From: Billgrantia saliphila
GTDB taxonomy: Bacteria; Pseudomonadota; Gammaproteobacteria; Pseudomonadales; Halomonadaceae
DNA length: 45,941 nt
Direction: 5' to 3'
Assembly: GCF_002930105.1 (NCBI RefSeq)
Contig: NZ_PJRN01000023.1
Location: forward strand, 1-45,941
Positions 10,873 to 20,078 of the stretch are shown piece after piece (positions within the stretch are counted from its first letter, which is position 1; the number at the start of each line of letters is the position of its first letter). Position numbers and translations under genes: made by a program. The notes below the pieces were generated by a model, which was given only the letters and a program-made list of their open reading frames with translations, was not told the origin of the DNA and did not search any database.

Positions 10873-11697
10873 ATGCGCGTTTCCCCCATCGCCACACGCC
10901 TTATTGCCATGCTACTGGCCGCCGCCCTGGTCACCGGTTGTGCCGGCAGGTCCGCCACGGAAGAAGAGGAAGACGAATTCGAAGGCGTTGCCGAACAGCA
11001 GCTCTACGACGAGGCGCGTGATGCGCTCGAGGGTGGACGCTACCCCTCCGCGATCACTCGTCTCGAAGCGCTCGATACGCGCTTCCCCTTCGGGCGTCAC
11101 GCCGAGCAGGCGCAGCTCGAGCTGATCTACGCTTACTATGAGACCAACGACTGGGAAGCCACGCGCGCCGCGGCCAGCCGCTTCATTCGTCTGCATCCCA
11201 CGCATCCGCAAGCCGACTATGCGCTCTACATGCGCGGGCTGGCTTCGTGGCAGGCCGGCCGCTTCAGCCTCGAACGCCTGCGTCTGATCGACATCTCCAA
11301 GCGCGATCTCGGCGCCTCGCGCGACGCCTACGCCGATTTCCGCGAGCTGGTCACCCGTTATCCGAACAGCGAGTACGCCCCCGACGCCGAGCAGCGCATC
11401 GTCTATCTGCGCAACGTGCTAGCGCGCCATGAACTGCACGTTGCTGACTTCTATCTGCGCAAGGGTGCCTATCTTGCCGCTGTCGAGCGCGGTCGCTGGG
11501 TGGTCGAGAATTACCCCCAGGCGGAAGCCACTCGCGATGCACTGGCGGTGATGGTGGAAGGCTACCTGGGACTCGACATGCGCGATCGCGCCCGCGAGGT
11601 GCTCCAGGTACTGATTGAGAACGCTCCGAGCCACGATCGCCTACGCGGTCGCACCTTCCAGCCACAGCACGTCGATGCGGAGTCGATCTCGGCCTGA
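10873..11697 (+). CDS. bamD: Outer-membrane assembly lipoprotein BamD
   Basis: Essential lipoprotein of the BAM complex, which folds beta-barrel proteins into the outer membrane, holding BamC and BamE and contacting BamA. The ATG at 10873 (MRVSPIATRL) has GAGG 7 bases upstream; a start 21 bases earlier lacks this. A type II signal peptide ends in LVTGC with the lipidated Cys at 23. An acidic stretch (EEEEDEFE) and then about five TPR-like repeats follow, for 274 residues in total, slightly longer than the E. coli protein. It is divergent from rluD and closed by a strong terminator. Confidence 0.95.
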   Translation: MRVSPIATRLIAMLLAAALVTGCAGRSATEEEEDEFEGVAEQQLYDEARDALEGGRYPSAITRLEALDTRFPFGRHAEQAQLELIYAYYETNDWEATRAAASRFIRLHPTHPQADYALYMRGLASWQAGRFSLERLRLIDISKRDLGASRDAYADFRELVTRYPNSEYAPDAEQRIVYLRNVLARHELHVADFYLRKGAYLAAVERGRWVVENYPQAEATRDALAVMVEGYLGLDMRDRAREVLQVLIENAPSHDRLRGRTFQPQHVDAESISA

Positions 11698-11732
11698 TAG
11701 CTGCAGGCTGGCAGAGTCAGACTTCACAGCAG

Positions 11733-11768
11733 AACGCCACCGCCCATTCGGACGGTGGCGTTCTTTTT
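11733..11768 (+). terminator. Intrinsic terminator of bamD
   Basis: AACGCCACCG (11733-11742) and CGGTGGCGTT (11753-11762) form a perfect 10-bp stem with a 10-base loop followed by CTTTTT. The reverse strand lacks a T tract, so it serves bamD and not the convergent nadE. Confidence 0.93.
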
Positions 11769-11786
11769 GGCTCGTGGCTCTAGAGC

Positions 11787-13451
11787 CTACTCCCCCGGCT
11801 GCCAGGCATTGACGATGGGATAGCGCCGATCCCGACCGAAGCCCCGCGGTGTCACCCGCACGCCCACCGGCGCCTGGCGCCGCTTGTACTCGTTGCGGTC
11901 GACCAGCTTGACCACCTGATAGACGTCCTCGCGCTCGAATCCAGCTTCGATGATCGCCTCGGCGCTCATGTCGCCCTCGATGTAGCGCACCAGGATGGCA
12001 TCGAGCACGTCGTAGTCGGGCAGCGAGTCGGTATCCTTCTGGTCCGGCGCCAGCTCGGCGGAAGGCGGACGCGTGATGACACGCTCGGGAATTGCCGGCG
12101 ACTGGGTATTGCGCCAGCGCGCCAGGCGATAGACCCACGACTTGTACACGTCCTTGAGCGCATTGAAGCCGCCCGCCATGTCGCCGTAGAGGGTGGCATA
12201 ACCCACCGCCATCTCGCTCTTGTTGCCGGTGGTGAGCACCATCAACCCCTTCTTGTTGGAGATGGCCATCAACAGCACGCCGCGACAGCGAGACTGCAGA
12301 TTCTCTTCTGTAGTATCGCGCTCGGTGCCGGCGAAGGTATCGGCCAGCGTGGTCATGAAGGCGTCCACCATGGGCTCGATCGGCAGCACTTCGTAGTGCA
12401 CGCCGAGCAGGCGAGCCTGCTCGGCGGCGTCCTCCTGAGAGATGTCGGCGGTGTAGCGATACGGCATCATCACCGCATGCACGCGCTGTGGCCCCAGCGC
12501 ATCCACGGCGATAGCAAGCGTAAGGGCCGAGTCGATGCCGCCGGAGAGTCCCAGCACCACCCCCTGAAAGCCGCTCTTGTTGACGTAATCGCGCACGCCG
12601 CTGACCAGCGCGCAGTAGAGGCTCTCTTCGGGCTCCTCGAGGGGCTCGATCTCGCCTTCACGCGGCACCCAACGACCCGCCTCCTGCACGAATTGCACCG
12701 GCATCAGCCCCGCCTGCCAGTAGGGCGCCACCACGCGCAGCTCACCTTGGGCGTCGACGCAAGCCGAGCCGCCGTCGAAGACCAACTCGTCCTGGCCACC
12801 GATGGTATTGACATAGACCAGCGGCAGCGACACCTCGGCGGCTCGCTCCTCGAGCAGGCGCAGGCGCTCAGACGGCTTGTCCTGGTGATAGGGCGAAGCG
12901 TTGAGAGTAATCAGGATATCGGCACCGTCGTCGCGCGCCGCCCTCACCGGTTCGCCATTCCACAGGTCCTCACAGATCAGAATGCCGATCCTGGCACCCT
13001 TGTGCTCGATCACGAGGCTCCGCTCGCCGGTGGCGAAGTAGCGCCGCTCGTCGAACACCTGGTAATTGGGTAACGCCTGCTTGGCGTACTCGCCGATCCA
13101 CTCGCCGTTATAGAGCAGCCCGGCCAGATTGTAGCCCAGCCCCTCACGGCGTCCCGGATAGCCGATGACCACCAGCACGTCGCGCGACATCTTCGCCGCC
13201 ATGCGCGAGCGTGCCTCGCGCAGACGGGTCTCCATGGAAGGGCGCAGCAGCAGGTCCTCGGGCGGATAACCGCTGAGGAACAGCTCGGGGAACACCACGA
13301 TATCGGCACCATGCTCGATGCGTGCCTCGCGAACGGCTTCGATGGCGCGATCGGCGTTGCCGGGAATGTCCCCTACCAGCGGGTCCAGCTGCGCCATCAC
13401 CAGCGTCAAGTCTTGCATGGGCGTAGAAATCTCTTGAGAATCCGAAGTCAT
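11787..13451 (-). CDS. nadE: Glutamine-dependent NAD+ synthetase NadE
   Basis: Amidates nicotinic acid adenine dinucleotide to NAD+, using glutamine as nitrogen donor. An N-terminal nitrilase-type glutaminase carries the catalytic triad E56 (VVFPELF), K124 (EYAKQAL) and C160 (LICEDLW). The C-terminal synthetase has the ATP-binding P-loop SGGIDS (303-308). The protein is 554 residues from the ATG at 13451. A shorter start at 13418 (MQDLTL) sits directly before the nitrilase domain and is equally plausible from ribosome-site evidence, so the first 11 residues are uncertain. It is divergent from the PP0621-like gene. Confidence 0.95.
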   Translation of the reverse strand: MTSDSQEISTPMQDLTLVMAQLDPLVGDIPGNADRAIEAVREARIEHGADIVVFPELFLSGYPPEDLLLRPSMETRLREARSRMAAKMSRDVLVVIGYPGRREGLGYNLAGLLYNGEWIGEYAKQALPNYQVFDERRYFATGERSLVIEHKGARIGILICEDLWNGEPVRAARDDGADILITLNASPYHQDKPSERLRLLEERAAEVSLPLVYVNTIGGQDELVFDGGSACVDAQGELRVVAPYWQAGLMPVQFVQEAGRWVPREGEIEPLEEPEESLYCALVSGVRDYVNKSGFQGVVLGLSGGIDSALTLAIAVDALGPQRVHAVMMPYRYTADISQEDAAEQARLLGVHYEVLPIEPMVDAFMTTLADTFAGTERDTTEENLQSRCRGVLLMAISNKKGLMVLTTGNKSEMAVGYATLYGDMAGGFNALKDVYKSWVYRLARWRNTQSPAIPERVITRPPSAELAPDQKDTDSLPDYDVLDAILVRYIEGDMSAEAIIEAGFEREDVYQVVKLVDRNEYKRRQAPVGVRVTPRGFGRDRRYPIVNAWQPGE

Positions 13452-13516
13452 CGTATTGTCCCGCAAGGGCGTCCGGCTGGCAAAGCCGCTAGCCCCCGAC
13501 AGGGAGCCTAATAAGG

Positions 13517-13786
13517 ATGAATCTCTTGATCATTCGCCTGATCATCTTCGCCGTGCTGTTCCTCGCCGGCCTCAAGCTCTATCGGATGTATCGGCAGTGG
13601 AAGCTCGATCACGATGACTCGATGGCGGATGACAACCACCGGGTCGAGGGCCAGATGGTGCGCTGCGCCTGGTGCAGTGTCCACGTGCCGGAATCCGAGG
13701 CCCTGCGCGACAAGGGCGAGTGGTTCTGCAGCAGCGCCCACCGTGACCGTTATCTTCAGGAACGACAGTCCGACGAGAACGAGTAG
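13517..13786 (+). CDS. PP0621-like membrane-anchored zinc-ribbon protein
   Basis: Small protein of 89 residues with one N-terminal membrane segment (about 4-20, LIIRLIIFAVLFLAGLKL) and a basic stop-transfer stretch. A cysteine motif, CAWCSVHVPESEA...WFCSSAHRDRYL, resembles a treble-clef or zinc-ribbon of the type found in the PP0621 family. Function is unknown. In relatives this family commonly sits near nadE or type IV pilus genes, as here between divergent nadE and the pseudopilin. The ATG at 13517 follows GGGAG at 11 bases and AAGG immediately before it. Confidence 0.8.
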   Translation: MNLLIIRLIIFAVLFLAGLKLYRMYRQWKLDHDDSMADDNHRVEGQMVRCAWCSVHVPESEALRDKGEWFCSSAHRDRYLQERQSDENE

Positions 13787-13857
13787 CCGTCAGGCCACGA
13801 CGACGATCGCTTACAAATTGTATCGGCAATAACTGATGGAGCGTGCGCCCCGCTCGC

Positions 13858-13864
13858 CTAGAGT
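13858..13864 (+). promoter_or_regulatory. Candidate RpoS-type -10 before the pseudopilin gene
   Basis: CTAGAGT lies 49 bases upstream of the pseudopilin ATG in the context CGCTCGCCTAGAGTGGAG. Almost the same sequence precedes adhC at 45716-45722. The form resembles the CTAYACT extended -10 read by stationary-phase sigma factor. No clear -35 is present. Confidence 0.35.
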
Positions 13865-13913
13865 GGAGACCTCATAACACGAGGCCTTCTTACGGCAGGG
13901 GAGACATCACACC

Positions 13914-14441
13914 ATGGGCGCAACGCATGTCCTTCGCTCCGGCGCCGGCGGCCAGCGCGGTCTGACCCTTCTCGAATTGTTGGCGGTCATAGCCGTGGCC
14001 ATGTTGCTGCTGGGTTGGGCCGTTCCCGGCCTGCAGGCGATGACGGCGCGGCAAGAAGTGGCCGCCGAGGTGCACCGGCTGCGCACAGCGCTCTCCCTCG
14101 CCCGCAATACCGCCATCGCCAGGCGTTCGATGGTGACGGTCTGCCCCAGCGTCGACCGCACGAGCTGCAGCCAGCAACACTGGAACGCCCCGCTGGCCAT
14201 CGTCCTGGGTTCCGCAACGAGCGGCAGCTTCGGTGACGATGATCTGCTACGGCTTCTCGAAGCTGGCCGCGGCGTCACGGTCGAGTTCCGCCAGGACGGC
14301 AAGCCCGTACGCTACAGCGCTCTGGGTCGCCCGGCGGGCCACAACGGGACCTTCCGCATCTGTGGCCGCAGTGGCCGCGGCGCCCGATTGGTGCTCAGCA
14401 ATTTCGGCCGGGTTCGGCTGGGCGAACCCCTCACCTGCTGA
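13914..14441 (+). CDS. Type IV pilus minor pseudopilin FimT/GspH family
   Basis: Minor pilin-like protein likely to prime assembly of type IV pili or a type II pseudopilus and to reach DNA-uptake machinery in some species. The 175-residue precursor has a prepilin peptidase site RG-LTLLELL with Glu at position +5, followed by a hydrophobic helix. A GspH-type globular domain with the conserved start of its C-terminal part (VTVCPS, then C and W residues) follows. GGGGAG precedes the ATG by 9 bases. It is isolated from other pilus genes, which is common for fimT. The last codon overlaps an ATG of the next frame (TGATG). Confidence 0.87.
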   Translation: MGATHVLRSGAGGQRGLTLLELLAVIAVAMLLLGWAVPGLQAMTARQEVAAEVHRLRTALSLARNTAIARRSMVTVCPSVDRTSCSQQHWNAPLAIVLGSATSGSFGDDDLLRLLEAGRGVTVEFRQDGKPVRYSALGRPAGHNGTFRICGRSGRGARLVLSNFGRVRLGEPLTC

Positions 14442-14467
14442 TGCAGGACGTCATCACGGGATCCGTC

Positions 14468-14674
14468 ATGCAGCAACCCATTACCGGTTACCATCGCGAC
14501 GAAGAGGGTGATTGGGTCGCCGAACTGGCCTGCGGTCACAATCAGCACGTTCGCCATCAGCCGCCGTGGATCGAGCGTCCCTGGGTCATGACGCGAGCCG
14601 GACGCCGTTCGCGCCTCGGTATCGAACTCGAATGCGTGAAATGCGAACAGGGCGAGCCACGCGACAATCCATGA
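14468..14674 (+). CDS. DUF3565 small protein
   Basis: A 68-residue protein of the DUF3565 family, recognisable by GYHRDEEGDWVAELACGHNQHVRHQPPW and a terminal CVKC. Cys and His spacing (C-G-H...H-x-R-H...C-x-x-C) suggests a metal-binding site, though function is not established. I start at the ATG at 14468 (MQQPITGYH), where family members usually begin. An in-frame ATG at 14441 overlaps the pseudopilin stop as TGATG, so coupled translation of a protein nine residues longer is possible. Confidence 0.78.
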   Translation: MQQPITGYHRDEEGDWVAELACGHNQHVRHQPPWIERPWVMTRAGRRSRLGIELECVKCEQGEPRDNP

Positions 14675-14698
14675 TCCGCCCCTTGAGCGGTAGGCCTG

Positions 14699-14878
14699 CT
14701 ACCCCTTTGGCCCCATTAATAGCCAGATGATCAGGCCGACCAGCGGAAAAATCAGCAGCGCGAGGATCCAGAGGATCTTGGCGAAGGTGCCGGCCGAACT
14801 CTTGGCTACCTTGACGATGGCCCAGATCAGGATGATCAGCCAGATCAGGCCTAGCAGGCCGCCCACTTCAATTCCCAT
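14699..14878 (-). CDS. PLDc_N-domain small membrane protein
   Basis: A 59-residue peptide with two hydrophobic segments (about 6-24 and 33-54) separated by VAKSSAGTFAKI. This matches the PLDc_N module found alone in many bacteria and at the N-terminus of cardiolipin synthases. Function of the solitary form is unknown. The ATG at 14878 has AAGGAG 7 bases upstream; earlier in-frame starts add a basic, unrelated tail. It is convergent with the DUF3565 gene. Confidence 0.8.
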   Translation of the reverse strand: MGIEVGGLLGLIWLIILIWAIVKVAKSSAGTFAKILWILALLIFPLVGLIIWLLMGPKG

Positions 14879-14973
14879 TAGACATCTCCTTGTCCAGCGG
14901 TATGTGGTTCTAGGATTAGCACGCCCGGGCACAGCTAACAAACCGGGACTGTAGCGATATGTGACTCAGCGGT

Positions 14974-17283
14974 TCAGTCGACCCGCCACCACCCGGGCAG
15001 AAGGCGGCGGACGTCGGGGCGCCGGAAGCGGTCGTCCAGCAGCACCAGCGTGCCCCGGTCCTGCGGATCGCGGATCACGCGACCGGCAGCCTGAACCACC
15101 TTGATCAGGCCGGGAATACGGTACGCGTAGGCGTCGCCGCAGCCGAAGCGGGTCTCCAGCCTGGCCTTGAGCGCCTCGTTGAAGGGATCGAAGGGCGGCA
15201 GCCCCAGGGTGGCAATGAAGGCGCCGATCAAGCGGTCGCCGGGAAGGTCGACGCCCTCGCCGAAGGCGCCACCCAGCACCGCGAAGCCGATTCCGCGGCC
15301 GCCCGGCCGGAAACGGGCCAGGAAAGCATCGCGCTCGGCCTCGCTCATGCCGCGGGTCTGCGCCCAGGTCGGCACGTCGGGTTGTCTCTCGGCCAGGCGC
15401 GCCAGCACTCGCTCGAGATAGGCGAAGCTGCTGAAGAAAGCCAGATAGGGGCCAGGCTGGCGACGATACTGGTCGGCCAGCTCGGCGACGATAGGATCGA
15501 GCGAGGCCTCACGGTCACGAAGGCGGGTCGAGATGCCCCCCGGGATACGCACTTCGAGCTGCTCGGCGCGAAACGGCGTCGTCACCGTCTGCCAGACGCA
15601 ATCCGACGGTAATCCCAGCAGGTCGCGGTAATAGCGCGGCGGGCTCAGCGTGGCCGAGAACAGCACCGTGCTGTGCGCCTGCGCGAAACGCGGCGCCAGA
15701 AAATCGGCCGGCACCAGGTTGCGCAGGCCGAGCACTGCCTGGCCCCGCCCGGGTTGGCTCAGATCGCACAGCGAATGGTCGCCGAACGTCTCGGCCAGGC
15801 GGATGAACGCCAGCGCCTCGAACAGCCGCTCCTGCAATGCCGCATCGGCGCCACCGGGGTGCTCGGCCAGGTAGTCGGTGATCGCCACCGCCGCCTGATT
15901 TAGTGCTGCCACCAACCGCTGGGGCAGGGCCGCAAGTACGCCATAATCGGACGACTCCGCCTTCGCCGCGCCCGACTCGCGCTGCTCGCGCACCAGGCCC
16001 TGCCACTGGCGAACCAATCGGCCCATCGGCTTCACCAAGGGCGCGGGTGCACTGCGATGCAGTCGGGAAAAGGCACGCTGATCGAGCTCGGCGCTGTACA
16101 TGCCTCGCGCCCGGTCCACCAGATTATGAGCCTCGTCCACCAGCAGCGCCAGGCGCCAGCCATTGGCCTGGGCCAGGCCGTGCAGCAGGGCGCTGCTGTC
16201 GAAGTAGTGGTTGACGTCGCCCACGCAGACATCGCTCCAGCGTGCCAGCTCTTGACCCAGGTAGTACGGGCAGATGTCATGCTCGAGAGCCACCTCGCGC
16301 AGCGCCTCGCGGTCGAGCCAGCCGCGGGCGACCGCCGCCTGGCGCGCCGCCGGCAGCCGGTCGTAGAAACCCGCGGCGAGCGGGCAGGCGTCGCCGTGGC
16401 AGGCCTTGTCGGGATACTCGCAGGCCTTGCTGCGTGCCACCAATTCCAGCACCCGCAGCGCCGGCCGCCCGAATTCGCCCTCTTCACATGGCTCGGCGAG
16501 CTCCAGTTGAGCCAGGGCATCCAGTGCCAGACGCCGACCCGGCGTCTTCATGGTCAGGAAGGCAACCCGGTCGATTCGCTGGCGTGGCATCGCCTTGAGC
16601 GTGGGGAACAGCGTCGCCATGGTCTTGCCGATGCCGGTGGGCGCCTGCGCCAACAGGCAGCGCCCGGTGGCCGCCGCCTTGTAGACGCTCTCCGCCAGCT
16701 CACGCTGGCCGGAGCGGAACTCGGCGTGAGGGAAGTGCAGCGCTGCTAGCCACCGGTCACGCCGCTCGCGATGACAGCGCTCCTGCTCGGCCCAGTCGAG
16801 AAAACGCCGGCACTGCGCCGCGAAGAAGGCGTTCAGCTCGGTGGCCGTTGCCGCCTGGGTCAGCAGCGTCTCGCGCTGGGTGGCGATATCGAGATAGACC
16901 AGCGCCAGGGTCACGTCGTCGAGCCCACGCTCGGCGCACAGCAGCGCCCCGTAGACCTTGACCTGGGCCCAGTGCAGGGCGCGCTGATTGGCCGCCATGC
17001 GCGAAAGGTCGCCGCGGTGGGTCTTGATCTCCTCGAGGCGGTTGCGAGCGGGATCGTAACCGTCGGCCCGGCCGCTGACGACGAGCCCCTCATAACGACC
17101 GGAAAGCGGCAGTTCGGTCTCGTAGTCGTCAGCGCGGCGGCCCGCCACCAGCGCATGCCCCTCGATCCCCTCGCGTGCGCTGGGCGATGGCGTAAATCGG
17201 TGATCCAGATCACCTTCTCGAGCGGTGAAGTCGCACAGGGCGCGCACCGCCACACGATAGTGCGGGGCTTGGGCGTCGCTCAT
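14974..17283 (-). CDS. Fused RecB-type nuclease / XPD-DinG-like Fe-S DNA helicase
   Basis: 769 residues with two parts. The N-terminus shows a RecB-family nuclease: H43 in EGHAL, D74 in GRADGYD, E85-I-K87, and the QxxxY motif Q107-Y111. The rest is a superfamily 2 helicase of the DinG/XPD type. It has Walker A APTGIGKT (214-221), four cysteines (288, 295, 300, 338) placed like the XPD Fe-S cluster ligands, and DEAH at 383-386. Motifs ending in QAAGRVIRD near the C-terminus follow. Its start overlaps the stop of the FAN1-like gene by four bases (ATGA), so the two are coupled. A joint DNA-repair role is inferred from this. Confidence 0.9.
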   Translation of the reverse strand: MSDAQAPHYRVAVRALCDFTAREGDLDHRFTPSPSAREGIEGHALVAGRRADDYETELPLSGRYEGLVVSGRADGYDPARNRLEEIKTHRGDLSRMAANQRALHWAQVKVYGALLCAERGLDDVTLALVYLDIATQRETLLTQAATATELNAFFAAQCRRFLDWAEQERCHRERRDRWLAALHFPHAEFRSGQRELAESVYKAAATGRCLLAQAPTGIGKTMATLFPTLKAMPRQRIDRVAFLTMKTPGRRLALDALAQLELAEPCEEGEFGRPALRVLELVARSKACEYPDKACHGDACPLAAGFYDRLPAARQAAVARGWLDREALREVALEHDICPYYLGQELARWSDVCVGDVNHYFDSSALLHGLAQANGWRLALLVDEAHNLVDRARGMYSAELDQRAFSRLHRSAPAPLVKPMGRLVRQWQGLVREQRESGAAKAESSDYGVLAALPQRLVAALNQAAVAITDYLAEHPGGADAALQERLFEALAFIRLAETFGDHSLCDLSQPGRGQAVLGLRNLVPADFLAPRFAQAHSTVLFSATLSPPRYYRDLLGLPSDCVWQTVTTPFRAEQLEVRIPGGISTRLRDREASLDPIVAELADQYRRQPGPYLAFFSSFAYLERVLARLAERQPDVPTWAQTRGMSEAERDAFLARFRPGGRGIGFAVLGGAFGEGVDLPGDRLIGAFIATLGLPPFDPFNEALKARLETRFGCGDAYAYRIPGLIKVVQAAGRVIRDPQDRGTLVLLDDRFRRPDVRRLLPGWWRVD

Positions 17284-19016
17284 GGCGCCGCTCCATCCTG
17301 CCAGGTGACGTGGCAGACGACGGCGGGCACGCCGTGCTGGCGAAAGAACGCCAGCCAGCGCCGCTGGTTGTCCTGCAGGCGATCGCCGGGGCCCTTCACC
17401 TCTATCAGCCGATAGCGCGGCCCCTTGTCTTCACCAGGCAGGAATTGAATCAGGTCGGGCAGCCCGGCCCGATTGGCCTTGAGATCGCTCAGCAGCCGCT
17501 CGAAGCAGGCCTTGAGATGCTGCGCCGGCAGGCAGGCAAGCGCTTGTTCGAGCAACGCCTCGTCGAGCCCCTCCCAATGGACGAAAGGGGATGCCAAGCC
17601 GTGCTTGGCGTGCCAGGTCGAGAGAATCGCTTCGGCGTGGCTGCCGTCATCGAGCCGGGTCAGGCAGGCATCGAAGCGCTCGCGCCGGCGGGCGACGAAG
17701 TCATCGTGGTACAGGTCCGCGGGGCCACGGTGGAACGGATGGAAGAAGGCACCGGCCAACGGCGCGAAGAGCGCCGGCCAGCAGAGCAGCCCGAAGAGGC
17801 CGGAAAGCAGCGTATTCTCGACGTAATAGACCGGCGCGTGCGGTCGATGCAGGTGATCGCGCACGGCACATTCCACGCCGCTCCAGATATCCGACGCGGG
17901 ACAGGGCAGGCAGAGGTCCAGGCGTGTCGGGGTCGCTTCGAGCCGGCGCGGCGTAGAAGGCAACCCCAGCCGACGCCGCAACCTTGGCAGCAGACGCTCG
18001 AGCGCCTGGGTCTCCTGCTCGCTGGCCTGCGGTGCCGCCAGCACGGACGCCAGCGCATGAGCCAGCTCGTGCTCGCCCTGCCGCTCGAGCAACCGCAACC
18101 GGCGAATGCGTGCCTGGACCTGGCCTCCCGGCCCCTCGCCTCCCAGCTCGTAGAGGCGCAGCGCCAGCGCGTAGCGGGTTTCGCGTTCAGCCGCCTGTGC
18201 CAAGCGGAACCACAGCCGGCCGCGGCGCTGCGCCAGCCAGGCGTTGTCCTCGGGCAATACAGGGACTTCCTCGGCCAGCGCAGCGGGCGACTCCCCCTCC
18301 TCCAGTCGTTCGCGCAGGCGATCCAATGCCAGGTAGGCATCCACCTCCTCGCGACGCCGAAAGGCGCGCGAATCGGGTGTCAGCTCGACCTGTTCGAAAC
18401 GCTGCAGGCCGAGCTCGGTGAGTACGAACTCGGCCCAGTCCTGGCGCAGGTTGCCGAAGAACATCAGTCGCAGCCGATCGCACAGCGGCATAACCGCCAG
18501 CCGCACGATATGCTCTCCAGACAATGCCTCGCCTGCGCCGGGCCACCAGTCGCCCAGCCGGCGCGCACCGGACAAGCGCGGCGTCAGCGCCTCGCACAGC
18601 GCCGCCTTGCTCGCCGAGCGCGGCAGCCCTGCGGCGGCGGCCTCCTCCGCCAGCGCCTGGCGCAACTCGGCCAGGCGCAGCAGATGAAACAGCTCGGCCA
18701 ATGACAGCGCCGGTTCGGCTTCGACCCAGCCGGCCGCGAGCAGCGGCGCCAGCGCACGCTCGGGATCGCCGATCTCGGCATAGGCGAGCTTGGACGTGCG
18801 GAAGCACTCGCCCTTGCGCATCACCATGCGTACCAGTAGCGCACCGGAGGCTCGCGGCAGGGCATCGAATGCCGCCAGGAAATCATGCTCCTCCGGGGTT
18901 AACAAGTCACCGTGGCGCTCACCCACCCAGCCGAGTACGAAGCGGAAGTTCGCCAGGTAGTAGAAAGGGTCGTCGAGCGATGCGGTGACCGGAGCGGCCG
19001 TCAGGATACTGTTCAT
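17280..19016 (-). CDS. FAN1-type structure-specific nuclease (VRR-NUC domain)
   Basis: Bacterial homologue of the eukaryotic interstrand-crosslink repair nuclease FAN1, which cuts 5' flaps and travels past crosslinks. 578 residues. The C-terminal VRR-NUC domain has the catalytic constellation P520-D521, E539-V-K541 and Q548/Q551. Upstream are an N-terminal region with a SAP-like segment (residues about 110-150) and a helical repeat region, as in the Pseudomonas protein whose structure is known. The ATG at 19016 has no strong ribosome site. It is the first gene of a two-gene unit with the Fe-S helicase. I see no SOS box upstream. Confidence 0.9.
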   Translation of the reverse strand: MNSILTAAPVTASLDDPFYYLANFRFVLGWVGERHGDLLTPEEHDFLAAFDALPRASGALLVRMVMRKGECFRTSKLAYAEIGDPERALAPLLAAGWVEAEPALSLAELFHLLRLAELRQALAEEAAAAGLPRSASKAALCEALTPRLSGARRLGDWWPGAGEALSGEHIVRLAVMPLCDRLRLMFFGNLRQDWAEFVLTELGLQRFEQVELTPDSRAFRRREEVDAYLALDRLRERLEEGESPAALAEEVPVLPEDNAWLAQRRGRLWFRLAQAAERETRYALALRLYELGGEGPGGQVQARIRRLRLLERQGEHELAHALASVLAAPQASEQETQALERLLPRLRRRLGLPSTPRRLEATPTRLDLCLPCPASDIWSGVECAVRDHLHRPHAPVYYVENTLLSGLFGLLCWPALFAPLAGAFFHPFHRGPADLYHDDFVARRRERFDACLTRLDDGSHAEAILSTWHAKHGLASPFVHWEGLDEALLEQALACLPAQHLKACFERLLSDLKANRAGLPDLIQFLPGEDKGPRYRLIEVKGPGDRLQDNQRRWLAFFRQHGVPAVVCHVTWQDGAAP

Positions 19017-19088
19017 GTATCCATGATATCAGCCCTGCAGTCCCTCGCCAGCCTCGATGTTCAGCGAACGCTCGCCGCGGAATCAAGT

Positions 19089-20078
19089 TCACGAGCGCTC
19101 TTCTTGTTGGCGCTGGCGATACCCTTCGGGACGCGGCGCCCCCACAGTGTCGGCGGCATAGGCGCCGCGCTCCCCCTTCGGCCGCTCCTCGCCTGTCGTG
19201 GTGTCGCGCCGGGTCTGGCGCTCCATTTCAGCGTTGATCTCGGCGCCCAGCAACACGACGAACGAGGAAAGCCAGAACCACAGCATCAGCACCACCACCG
19301 CCCCCAGCGAACCGTAGAGCTCGTCCATCCGGGCGAACTGGCTGACGTAGAGTGACAGCCCTCCGGAGCCAACCAGCCACATCAGCGTCGCGACCACCGT
19401 ACCCACGCTGACCCACTGCCAGCGCGGTGAGCGGCGATAGGGGCCGAAGCGATAGAGCACGGCGATGACGAACATCATCATGAGCAGCAGCGCCGGCCAG
19501 CGAAGCCAGGTGATCAGCGTGATCAGATCGGGGTCCAGCGCCAACCACTCGACGGCCAGCGGGAACAGGGCGATGAAGCTGGTCGCCACCGCCGACATCA
19601 CGACCAGTCCGACCGTCAATGCGGCTACGACCAGCAAACGCTTGAACCAGCCGCGCTTTTCCCCTTCGCCGTAGACCACGTTGAGGCCGACCATCAGCCC
19701 GCGTACCCCCTTCGAGGCGAGAAAGATCGCCACCACCAGGCTCAGCAGCGCGGTCAGGCTAAGCCCCCTGTCGGTGTTCTCGCCGACCTCCCGGGCCTGC
19801 TCGTTGATGAGCCTAGCCCCGCCCGGGGGAATCAATCGGCTCAGCTCGCCGATCTGCCGGGCCATCTCCTGCGGATCGAGCGCCAGCGCCCACAGCGAGA
19901 TGACCGCACCGATGGCGGGAAATAGCGAGAGCAGAGCATAAAAGGCGATCGCGGCCGCCAGCATGCCGACCCGATCCTCCGATGCCGCCTTCACGACTCG
20001 CCAGGCGACGTCCAGCCAACCGGGCCCGGGAATCTGGCTCGGCTTGGCGGCACGTCGACCGCGAAGAAATCTCGTCAT
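19089..20078 (-). CDS. yihY: YihY/BrkB-family integral membrane protein
   Basis: A 329-residue polytopic protein of the YihY (formerly called ribonuclease BN or BrkB) family, with about six membrane segments between residues 36 and 285. Recognisable family elements are RVGMLAAAIAFYALLSLFPAIGAVISL and the C-terminal SFVVLLGAEINAEMER. A basic, hydrophilic tail follows. Transport or envelope roles have been suggested, but none is firm. Its start overlaps the stop of the upstream aspartic protease gene by four bases, so the two are translationally coupled. Confidence 0.9.
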   Translation of the reverse strand: MTRFLRGRRAAKPSQIPGPGWLDVAWRVVKAASEDRVGMLAAAIAFYALLSLFPAIGAVISLWALALDPQEMARQIGELSRLIPPGGARLINEQAREVGENTDRGLSLTALLSLVVAIFLASKGVRGLMVGLNVVYGEGEKRGWFKRLLVVAALTVGLVVMSAVATSFIALFPLAVEWLALDPDLITLITWLRWPALLLMMMFVIAVLYRFGPYRRSPRWQWVSVGTVVATLMWLVGSGGLSLYVSQFARMDELYGSLGAVVVLMLWFWLSSFVVLLGAEINAEMERQTRRDTTTGEERPKGERGAYAADTVGAPRPEGYRQRQQEERS

